A stretch of DNA of 24,270 nucleotides from an uncultured Marmoricola sp. (GTDB lineage: Bacteria; Actinomycetota; Actinomycetes; Propionibacteriales; Nocardioidaceae): NCBI RefSeq assembly GCF_943913695.1, contig NZ_CALTZE010000052.1:1-24270 (forward strand), written 5' to 3'. Made by a program: the position numbers and the translations under genes. Below are positions 6,526-14,400 of the stretch, one piece after another. The number at the start of each line of letters is the position of its first letter. Positions within the stretch are counted from its first letter, which is position 1. Below the pieces are notes generated by a model. The model was not told the origin of the DNA, did no database searches, and saw only the letters and a program-made list of their open reading frames with translations.

Positions 6526-8876
6526 GCCCGGGTCCCGGCACGCGCCGCGACGCCCCGCGGTCGGGAGTCAGCCGACTCCTGGGTCCGTTGCTGGGCCCGC
6601 TCCTGGGCCCGCTCCTGGGCCTGCTGCTCGGCGTCGCGGCCAGCGCGTCGTGGGGTGACCTGGTGGTCGACCCACGCGGCTTCGTGGCACCGACGGCGAT
6701 CGGAGGGCTGCTGGTGGTGCTCGCCGGCGTCGCGCTGCGGCACACGCCGTCGCCCGCGCCCGCGACCGCGCTCGTGCAGCTGCTCGTCGGCGCCCTGGCC
6801 TGGCACGCGCTGTGCGCGCCGGGAGGCGCGGTGCTGCCGACGCGCGCCTCGGTGCTCGCCCTGGCCGCCGAGGTCGAGCGCGGCGCCGTGGCGCTCTCGA
6901 CCTACCTCTCGCCCGTCGAGGTCGCGACCAGCGGCGTCCACGCGCTGCTCGCGGGCTGCGGACTGCTCGTGGTCTGGAGCATCGACACCCTGGCCCACAC
7001 GGTGCGGCAGCCACCCCTGGCCGGCCTCCCGGTGCTGGTCGCGCTGAGCGTGCCCGCCACCGTCCTGCTCGACGGGCTCAGCCTGCGCGTCTTCGTCGTC
7101 GTCGCCGTCGCCTACCTGCTGCTGCTGGCCTCCGACCGGCAGGAGCGCTGGCGCGGGGCGACGCCCGCCACCACGGTGACCGACCCCACGGGGCGCGGGG
7201 GCCAGGTCTCGGGAGGTGCCTCGCCGAGAGCCTGGCTGGGTGACCTGGCGACCACCGCGCAGGTGTGCGTCGTCGCGGTGCTGGCCGCACTGCTGCTGGC
7301 GCCGCTGGTGCCGGTCTCCGACCCGCTGCGACCGGGTGGTGACGGGCAGGGCGAGGGCAGCGGCGGCGACGTGCGCCTGACCACGGTCAACCCGTTCGTC
7401 ACCCTGCGCCGCGACCTGCTCGAGCAGACCAACACCCCGATGGTCTACGCGACCACCGACGCGACCGACCCCTCCTACCTGCGCACCACGGTGCTCGACG
7501 TCTTCGACGAGGACTCCTGGAGCGCCTCGCCGCGCTCGCTGCCCGCCGAGAACTCCGCCGACGGCGTCTTCCCGGCGCCTCCCGGCATCTCGGCCGGCGC
7601 CGGCGGCGTGGTCTCCGACTGGCAGCTGCAACTGGCACCTCGCTACGCCACCACGTGGCTGCCGCTGCCCTACCCCGTGCGCGAGGTCGAGGTGGAGGGC
7701 GCGTGGCGCTACGACGAGCGCTCGCTCGACGTGGCCCTCGCCTTCGGCGAGGCCGAGCCCGAGCTCGACTACGAGGTCACCTCGTTCCGGCCGGCCATCA
7801 CCGCGCGCCAGCTCGACGGCTCGCTCGCCGCGCCCGAGGAGATCGCCGAGCCGATGACCGAGGTCCCCGACGACCTGCCGCCGGTGATCGCGGAGCGCGC
7901 CCGCGAGGTCACCCAGGGTGCGCAGACGCCGTACCAGCAGGCCGTGGCGCTGCAGGACTGGTTCCGCGAGGACGGCGGCTTTCGCTACTCCCTGGAGCAG
8001 CGCCCCGGCTCGGGCCTCGACCTGCTCGCGAGCTTCGTCACCGACGACCGCGTCGGCTACTGCGAGCAGTTCGCCGCGGCCATGGCCGCGATGGGCCGGA
8101 CCCTGGGCATCCCCTCCCGGGTCTCGGTCGGCTTCCTCGGGCCGCAGGAGGGACCCGACGGCCGGTTGCTGTTCACCTCCGACTCCCGGCACGCCTGGAC
8201 CGAGATGTACTTCCGCGGGGCGGGCTGGGTGCGCTTCGAGCCGACGCCGGCCGCCCGCACCGGACAGAGCCCCGACTACACCCGCGAGTCGCTCACCGAG
8301 CCGGAGACCGAGCCCAGCCCGACCACCGCGCCCCAGACGCCCGAGCAGCAGGCCGCCGACCGGTTGCCCGAGGAGGTCGCCGGCGGCGGGTCGGACGGTC
8401 CGGGGCCGTGGCTGCCCGCCGCCGGGGTGCTGCTGGCGGTCTCGGCGCTGCTCGCCGTGCCACGGCTGCTGCGGCGCCGGCTTCGACGCCGTCGACTCGG
8501 GGCCGACGACGGCCCCGAGGGTGCGTGGCAGGAGCTGCGCGCGCTCAGCCTGGACGCCGGGCTGCCCTGGGACGACGACCGCTCACCGCGCGCCCAGGCG
8601 CAGGCGCTGGTCACCACGCTCGGCTCCCCGCCACGCGACGACGTCGCGGAGCTCGAGGAGCTGCTGCAGCAGGTCGAGCGGCGACGCTACGCGCGGGCCG
8701 GCGTCACCGCTGGCACCACTCCCGGCGACACCGCTGGAGCCGGGGGTGGGGCCGGCATCGCCACGCTGACGCGCTGGGAGCGACTGATCGACGAGCACAC
8801 CGCCGCACACCGTCCGGGGTGGCGCACCCGAGTGAGGCGGGCACTGCTGCCGGGCTCGCTGCTGGCCCGCCAGTAG
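6522..8876 (+). CDS. TgpA-like membrane transglutaminase (DUF3488 / transglutaminase core / DUF4129)
   Basis: This 784-residue protein has about six or seven N-terminal membrane segments, then an extracytoplasmic transglutaminase-like domain. After one more helix (about 630-650) it ends in a C-terminal cytoplasmic tail resembling DUF4129. Catalytic features are Cys514 in GYCEQFAAAMA and His557 in DSRHAWTEMYF. The third position, usually Asp, is Glu573 in WVRFEPTP. TgpA of Pseudomonas is the reference for this architecture; the substrate in actinobacteria is unknown. The ATG at 6522 overlaps the DUF58 stop and has AGGAG 9 bases upstream, so earlier in-frame starts are unlikely. The first helix contains a tandem LGPL repeat (see repeat entry). 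It ends a MoxR-DUF58-transglutaminase operon. Confidence 0.92.
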   Translation: MSPGPGTRRDAPRSGVSRLLGPLLGPLLGPLLGLLLGVAASASWGDLVVDPRGFVAPTAIGGLLVVLAGVALRHTPSPAPATALVQLLVGALAWHALCAPGGAVLPTRASVLALAAEVERGAVALSTYLSPVEVATSGVHALLAGCGLLVVWSIDTLAHTVRQPPLAGLPVLVALSVPATVLLDGLSLRVFVVVAVAYLLLLASDRQERWRGATPATTVTDPTGRGGQVSGGASPRAWLGDLATTAQVCVVAVLAALLLAPLVPVSDPLRPGGDGQGEGSGGDVRLTTVNPFVTLRRDLLEQTNTPMVYATTDATDPSYLRTTVLDVFDEDSWSASPRSLPAENSADGVFPAPPGISAGAGGVVSDWQLQLAPRYATTWLPLPYPVREVEVEGAWRYDERSLDVALAFGEAEPELDYEVTSFRPAITARQLDGSLAAPEEIAEPMTEVPDDLPPVIAERAREVTQGAQTPYQQAVALQDWFREDGGFRYSLEQRPGSGLDLLASFVTDDRVGYCEQFAAAMAAMGRTLGIPSRVSVGFLGPQEGPDGRLLFTSDSRHAWTEMYFRGAGWVRFEPTPAARTGQSPDYTRESLTEPETEPSPTTAPQTPEQQAADRLPEEVAGGGSDGPGPWLPAAGVLLAVSALLAVPRLLRRRLRRRRLGADDGPEGAWQELRALSLDAGLPWDDDRSPRAQAQALVTTLGSPPRDDVAELEELLQQVERRRYARAGVTAGTTPGDTAGAGGGAGIATLTRWERLIDEHTAAHRPGWRTRVRRALLPGSLLARQ
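6579..6626 (+). repeat. 12-base coding tandem repeat (CTGGGCCCGCTC type, 4 units)
   Basis: The units are 6579-6590, 6591-6602, 6603-6614 and 6615-6626. The middle two are identical and the outer two differ slightly. They encode repeated Leu-Gly-Pro-Leu inside the first predicted membrane helix of the transglutaminase. Because the unit is a multiple of three, copy-number change would keep the frame and alter helix length. Confidence 0.85.
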
Positions 8877-8904
8877 GCGCCCGGCGCGTCGTGGGTCAGG
8901 GGGA

Positions 8905-9387
8905 CTAGAAGCCCTGCTGCCGGCGACGCTCCCAGCGCTGCTCCATGCGCTGCATGAAGCTGCCCTGGGAGTCGGCGCCCTTGGGACGTCGCGGCGACTT
9001 GGGGGCGCGCGGGCGCTTGGGGGCGCGGCCACCCTCCACCACGCTGAAGCGGTGGGGCGGGTCGTCGAGGCCCAGGGTGGGCGACTGCTCGGGGCCGGGG
9101 GCGCTGCTCGCGGAGGCGTGGCGGCCCTTCCAGGCGGCCAGTCCGAGGGTGGCCGAGCCGACCATCACCACGAAGCCGAGGACGGCGAGCCAGATCTGCT
9201 GGGTCATCGCACCGCCCATGAGCATCGCGATGCCGAGGACGAAGACAGCGATCGCTCCCATGGTGCGGACCTTGGCGGTGCGCTCCATGGCGCTGCCGCG
9301 CAAGGTGGAGGCGAACTTGGGGTCCTCCTGGGCAAGCGCCTGCTCCATCTGCTCGAGCAGACGGAGCTCCTCCTCGGACAGTGGCAC
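8905..9387 (-). CDS. DUF3040 family membrane protein
   Basis: This 160-residue protein starts with the DUF3040 signature: PLSEEELRLLEQMEQ (2-16), then DPKFASTLRG (22-31). Two transmembrane helices follow at about 43-61 and 66-84, and then a long basic, proline-rich cytoplasmic tail ending in an RMEQRWERRRQQ helix. The family is widespread in actinobacteria and its function is unknown. GTG 9387 was chosen because GGGAGG sits 5 bases upstream and the conserved family N-terminus begins there; an upstream extension is open but does not fit the family. It lies 106 bases downstream of dinB and is convergent with the transglutaminase gene. It may have its own promoter (candidate -10 at 9420-9425). 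Confidence 0.9.
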   Translation of the reverse strand: MPLSEEELRLLEQMEQALAQEDPKFASTLRGSAMERTAKVRTMGAIAVFVLGIAMLMGGAMTQQIWLAVLGFVVMVGSATLGLAAWKGRHASASSAPGPEQSPTLGLDDPPHRFSVVEGGRAPKRPRAPKSPRRPKGADSQGSFMQRMEQRWERRRQQGF

Positions 9388-9419
9388 GGCGACCTCCCGC
9401 GTGAACTGGGTGTAGGACG

Positions 9420-9425
9420 AGTCTA
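9420..9425 (-). promoter_or_regulatory. Candidate -10 hexamer for the DUF3040 gene
   Basis: TAGACT on the minus strand, 32 bases before the GTG start, fits the TANNNT actinobacterial -10 pattern. No good -35 is visible. Read-through from dinB is an alternative. Confidence 0.3.
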
Positions 9426-9493
9426 GGCAGACCTCGCGCGACACGGTAGGAGAGATCGGAATTGGCTGTGGGTTTCTGCTAGGCAGGCTCTGA

Positions 9494-10675
9494 CTATGGC
9501 CTGCTGCCGAGCAGCAGCGTGGCCCGCCGTACGGCGTCGGTGCCGAAGCGGGAGGCCGCGCGATCGACGGCCCGGTCGGCGTCCTCCCAGCCGTGCTCCC
9601 GGGCGCCGAGCAAGAGCTGGCGCTGGACCTCGGCGCGAGAGCGCAGCCCCTCGACGCGGACGCCGACCAGCCGCACCCGGGCGCGCTGGAGCCCGAGGGC
9701 GTCGTAGAGCCCGGCGGCCGTGGCGTGGACCTCGCCGGTGACGTCGGTGGCGTCGCGCAGGGTGCGGGAGCGGGTGATCGTGGTGAAGTCGGCGAAGCGC
9801 ACCCGCAGCGTCACCGTGCGCCCCACCACCTCCGCACGCCGCATCCGCCGGGTCACCGAGGCGGACAGGCGCAGCAGCTCGCGCAGCACCACCTCGCGGT
9901 CGTCGGTGTCGCGCGTGAAGGTCTCCTCGGCCCCCATGCTCTTCTCGGGGTCCTGGGAGGTGCGCCGCGGGGTCAGGGTGCGCCGGTCGGTGCCCCAGGC
10001 CAGCTGGTGCAGGTGGCTGCCCGTGGCCTGACCGAAGGCACGCTGCAGCGTGGCGACCGGGGTGTGCGCGAGCTGCCCGACGGTGACCAGCCCGAAGCGG
10101 TGCAGCTGGTCGCGGGTCTTCTCCCCCACGCCGTAGAGCTCGCCCACGTCGAGCGGGTGCAGGAAGCCGGTGACCTCCCGCGGCGGGACCACCACCACGC
10201 CGTCGGGCTTGGCGCGCCGGCTCGCGAGCTTGGCCACCGACACCGACCCGGCCACCCCCACCGAGCAGGTGATCTGCTGCTCGTCGGCCACGCGGGTGCG
10301 GACGTGCTCGGCGATCTCGCGCGGGGTGCCCAGGCGGCGGGCGGCGCCCGAGACGTCGAGGAAGGCCTCGTCGAGCGAGAGCGCCTCCACCACCGGGGTC
10401 ACCTGGCGGAAGATCTCCATCACCGAGGCCGAGACCGCCTCGAAGCAGGAGTAGTCGGGGGCCAGCACCACCGCGTCGGGACACAGCCGGCGGGCGCGCG
10501 TCATCGAGATGCCCGAGCGCACGGCGTGGCGCCGGGCGGGGTAGTTGGCCGCCAGCACCACCCCGCGGTGGCCACCCCCGACCACGACGGGGACGTCGCG
10601 GAGCTCGGGGCGGTCGCGGGTGGCCACCGAGGCGTAGAAGGCGTCCATGTCGACGTGCAGGATCGGGGTCGTCAC
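9494..10675 (-). CDS. dinB: DNA polymerase IV (Y-family translesion polymerase DinB)
   Basis: DinB copies past DNA lesions at the cost of fidelity. The 393-residue protein begins with ILHVDMDAFYASV, with catalytic Asp9 and a presumed steric-gate aromatic at 13. It has SLDEAFLDV with the catalytic pair Asp102-Glu103, the YGVGEKT helix-hairpin-helix (181-187), and a little-finger domain from about 245. Near the C-terminus, QRQLLLG (351-357) occupies the place of the RQLxLF-type sliding-clamp motif, so this is a clamp-binding polymerase rather than an ImuB-like pseudo-enzyme. GTG 10675 was chosen; GTG 10687 would add four residues. It is the last gene of the SOS operon, with only a 12-base tandem repeat separating it from the methyltransferase gene. 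Confidence 0.95.
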   Translation of the reverse strand: MTTPILHVDMDAFYASVATRDRPELRDVPVVVGGGHRGVVLAANYPARRHAVRSGISMTRARRLCPDAVVLAPDYSCFEAVSASVMEIFRQVTPVVEALSLDEAFLDVSGAARRLGTPREIAEHVRTRVADEQQITCSVGVAGSVSVAKLASRRAKPDGVVVVPPREVTGFLHPLDVGELYGVGEKTRDQLHRFGLVTVGQLAHTPVATLQRAFGQATGSHLHQLAWGTDRRTLTPRRTSQDPEKSMGAEETFTRDTDDREVVLRELLRLSASVTRRMRRAEVVGRTVTLRVRFADFTTITRSRTLRDATDVTGEVHATAAGLYDALGLQRARVRLVGVRVEGLRSRAEVQRQLLLGAREHGWEDADRAVDRAASRFGTDAVRRATLLLGSRP

Positions 10676-10690
10676 CGGACCCCCCACAGA

Positions 10691-10726
10691 CCAGCCCGCA
10701 GGCCAGCCCGCAGGCCAGCCCGCAGG
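10691..10726 (-). repeat. Perfect 12-base tandem repeat x3 between methyltransferase and dinB genes
   Basis: Three identical copies of CCAGCCCGCAGG (plus strand) fill the space between the methyltransferase stop codon (10727-10729) and the dinB start region. On the mRNA strand each reads CCTGCGGGCTGG. Copy-number change would alter the spacing between the two genes and could affect translational coupling. Confidence 0.9.
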
Positions 10727-11464
10727 TCAGCGGGTGGCGAGCACGTGCAGCTGGCTGGCGACGGTGAGGTAGTCGGGGCGGGTCGCGACCGCCCGCTCGA
10801 GCTCGAGCAGCGAGGCGGCGGCTCCGGGCTCGAGGTCGAGCAGCGAGGAGGGCACCAGGTCGGTGAAGACCCGCACCCCCTGGACCTCGAGCACCTCCAG
10901 GCCGCAGCGGGGCAGCAGGTCGTGGACCTCCTCGACGGTGAAGCGGCGCTCACCGCCGGCGCGACCCTCGAGCAGCTCGCGCGCCCGGGCGAAGTGGCCG
11001 GCCATGGCGCGGGCGAGGACGGCGGCGTGGTGCTGGCCCACGACCAGGGAGAGCGTGCCTCCCGGGCGCAGCACCCCCGCCAGCGCCGACAGCGCGGCGT
11101 GGGGGTCCTCGACCAGGCCGAGCACCCCGTGGCACAGCACCACGTCGACCTCGTCGAGACCGGAGCCGGCCAGGGTGTCGAGGTCGCCCTGCACCGCGGT
11201 GACCCGGTCGCCGACGCCGTCCTCCGCGGCACGCCGCGCCAAGATGGCCAGGGCGTCGGGGCTGGGGTCGACCACGGTGACCCGGTGGCCCAGCCCGGCG
11301 ACGTGGACGGCGAGCCCGCCCGTGCCGCCGCCGATGTCGAGCACGTGGCGGCCAGTGACGACCCCCGTGACGCCGGCTCCCTCGCTGCTGTCGAGCAGAC
11401 CGCGCACGGCGTCCCAGACCACCGCGGTGCGGGTGGCGTTGCGACGCTCCAGCGGACGATCCAT
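10727..11464 (-). CDS. Class I SAM-dependent methyltransferase, CmoM/SmtA-like
   Basis: This 245-residue Rossmann-fold methyltransferase has motif I VLDIGGGTGGLA (about 42-53), the acidic strand VTVVDPS (about 63-69) and the conserved LRPGGTLSLVVG region. Its C-terminal half resembles my recollection of E. coli CmoM (SmtA), which methylates 5-carboxymethoxyuridine in tRNA wobble positions. Shared features are a H-x-VL-x-x-V-x-DP stretch, an AGHF segment, GVRVFxD, a LLELE helix and a HV-x-A-(T)-R end. Actinobacteria are not known to make cmo5U, so substrate identity is open: a tRNA or another nucleic acid is a reasonable guess. The ATG at 11464 has AGGG 8 bases upstream. It lies 31 bases after dnaE2 in the SOS operon. 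Confidence 0.85.
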   Translation of the reverse strand: MDRPLERRNATRTAVVWDAVRGLLDSSEGAGVTGVVTGRHVLDIGGGTGGLAVHVAGLGHRVTVVDPSPDALAILARRAAEDGVGDRVTAVQGDLDTLAGSGLDEVDVVLCHGVLGLVEDPHAALSALAGVLRPGGTLSLVVGQHHAAVLARAMAGHFARARELLEGRAGGERRFTVEEVHDLLPRCGLEVLEVQGVRVFTDLVPSSLLDLEPGAAASLLELERAVATRPDYLTVASQLHVLATR

Positions 11465-11495
11465 GGCACGCACCCTAGGCCCTGCGAGCCGCTGC

Positions 11496-14400
11496 TCATC
11501 CGGGACTCCCGGGGCTGCGGTGCCACAGCCTGCGGGCCACCTCGCCGGAGACCACCCCGGTCGGGCTGCCGGCCGGGGCGAGGTCGGCGTAGGGCGACAT
11601 CCGGAAGCCGCTGGAGTGCACCAGCACCCGGTGGGACTCGGTGTCGACGCCCGCCCCGGGCTGACCCGGCCGGGGAGAGCGCTCCAGCAGCGCGTGGACC
11701 GCGTCGATGCCCTCGGCCTCCCAGAGGTCCTGGACCGCGCCGAGGTCCCATGCCCCCGTGGCGCGCAGGGAGACCCCACGGCGACCGGTGCGGCGCAGCG
11801 TGCCTCGGACGACCAGCAGCCAGGAGCCGAAGACGGTGCCGGCGTAGGGGCCCTGCACGTCGTCGAAGAGGGTGGCGTCGACCGGGCCGGTGCCGTCGTC
11901 GAGGGTCACGAAGACCACCCGGCGCCCCGAGCGGATCGGGGGGGTCTGGGTCGCGACCTTGACCCCGGCGACCAGCAGCTCGCTGCCGCTGCGGGCCGCG
12001 AGCAGGCCGTCGGAGCGGGTGGTGCCGAGGGCGGCGAGCAGGTCGGTGTGGAAGTCCATGACGTGGCGGCTCACGTCGAGACCCAGCACCTCCAGCTCGG
12101 CACGGACCCGGTCGGCCGCGGTCATCTCGGGCAGCCCGGCACCCGAGCGGGTCTCGGGAGCCACGTCGAGAGTGAGCTGGACCGAGCTCTCGACCCGCTG
12201 GCCGGCCCCCAGGTCGCGGGCCCGGCGCCAGCTGGTGGCACGCGACCCGGCTCGTCGCAGCCGGTCGAGGTCGCCGACCTCGAGCAGCAGGTCGCGCCGG
12301 GTGGTCGCCCCGCGCCCGGTCCGGCTGCCGATCCGGTGGATCCGGTCGAAGCCGCCGGCCTGGACGAGGTGCTCGACGACCGGTCGCGAGATCCGGGCAC
12401 GCTCCCAGAAGTCGCTCAGCGAGACGTAGGGCGCGTCCTCGCGTGCGGTGACGATGCGGTGCACCTCCTCCTCGTCGATGCCGCGCACCTCCGACAGCGA
12501 GACCCGGATGCCGTAGCCGTCGGCCGGGTCGGGCCCGAGCCGCTCGGCGCAGTAGGTGGCGCGGCTGAGACCGACGTCGACCCCGAGCACCGCCAGGCCG
12601 AGCTGGCGGGCGTCGTCGAGCAGCAGCCGCTTGGGATACATGCCGGGGTCGTGGGTGAGGATGCCGGAGAGGAAGTGGGCCGGGTAGTGCGCCTTGAGCC
12701 AGGCCGACTGGTAGGTCGGGAGCGCGAAGGCCGCGGCGTGGGCCTTGCAGAAGCCGAAGGAGGCGAAGGCCTCGATCACCGACCAGAGCCGCTCCACGAC
12801 CGGAGCGGGATAGCCGCGCTCGAGCGCCCGCGGGCAGAACCACGCGCGGGTCGCGGCCATCCCCGCGCGGTCGCCGAGCGCGCGACGGTGCTCGTCGGCC
12901 TCGGCCAGGGTGCAGCCGCCGATCTCGGAGAGGATCTCGATGATCTGCTCGTGGAAGACCACCACGCCCTGGGTGCCGCCGAGGATCGGGCGCAGGTCGT
13001 CGTGGAGGTAGCCGGGCAGCCGCCAGCCCTGCTTGGCCTCGAGGTAGGGGGTGATCATGTCGCTCTTGACCGGCCCGGGGCGAAACAGCGAGATGTCGGC
13101 GATGATGTCGGCGAAGCTGTCGATGCCGGACTTGCCGACCAGCTCGCGCTGGCCCGGCGACTCGATCTGGAAGACGCCGAGCGTCTTGGCGCTGGAGATC
13201 ATCTCGTAGGTGACCAGGTCGTCGAGCGGCACCTGGCGCTCGTCGTCGAGGTCGATCCGGACGCCCTCGAGCCGCTCGACCTCGGCGACGGCGTGGGCCA
13301 TCGCGGACTGCATCCGGATGCCGAGCACGTCGAGCTTGAGCAGCCCGAGGTCCTCGACGTCGTCCTTGTCGAACTGGCTCATCGGGTAGCCGAGCGCGCT
13401 GCGCTCGACCGGGGTGCGGTCGAGCAGCGAGCGGTCGGAGAGCAGCACCCCGCAGGGATGCATCGCGACGTGGCGCGGCAGCCCGTCGAGCCGCTCGACC
13501 AGGGAGAAGAACCGGCCCAGCTCCTGCTCGTCGAGCAGCCGGCGCAGCGGGCGCAGCTCGGGCAGGTCGCGCACGGCCATGCGGGCCTCGCCGGCCCGGA
13601 CGTGGGGGAAGGACTTGGCCAGGGCGTCGATCTCGCCGAGCGGCATGCCCAGGGCGGCGCCGACGTCGCGGATCGCGTGACGCACCCGGTAGGTCTCCAT
13701 CATCGCCACGGTCGCGCAGCGCTCCTCACCGAAACGCTCGAGGATCGCGTCGTAGACCTCCAGCCGGCGGGCCGACTCCACGTCGACGTCGACGTCGGGC
13801 AGCGACTGGCGCAGCGGGGAGAGGAAGCGCTCCATCAGCAGGCCGTGGCGGATCGGGTCGATGCCGGAGATGCCGAGCAGGTAGTTGACCAGGCTGCCGG
13901 CGCCCGAGCCGCGGGCGGCGGTGCGGATGCCGAGGTCCTTGATCATCTCGGTGACCTCGCCGACGGTCAGGAAGTAGGAGGCGTAGCCGAGGTGGCCGAT
14001 GACCTGGAGCTCGTCGTCCAGGCGCTTCCAGATGCGCTGGCGAGGAGCGTTGCCGAAGCGCCACCCGATGCCGGCCTCGCAGCGCTGCCGCAGCAGGGCG
14101 TCGGCCCCCGCAGCACCGCCGGCCCCCGTGGTGGCACCGGCCTCCAGCTCGGGGAAGTGGACCTCGCCCAGCCCGAGGTCGGCCCGCGGGTCGAGCACGC
14201 ACTGGTCGGCGACCGCGCGGGTGCGGGCCAGCAGCGCGCTCGCCCCGGATCCGCCCTCCAGGCCGGCGGCACGACAGATCTCCTCGGCCACCTCGTGCAT
14301 CTGCTTGCCGGACTTGCAGAACCCCTCGGCATTGCGCCGGTCGAGGTGGCGCAGGTCGATCGGCACCAGGCGCCGGGTCGCGTCGAGCACGTCGGTGACC

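Noticed and set aside
9388..9444. N-terminal extension of the DUF3040 protein
   Set aside because: The conserved family N-terminus and a strong ribosome-binding site both point to the GTG at 9387.
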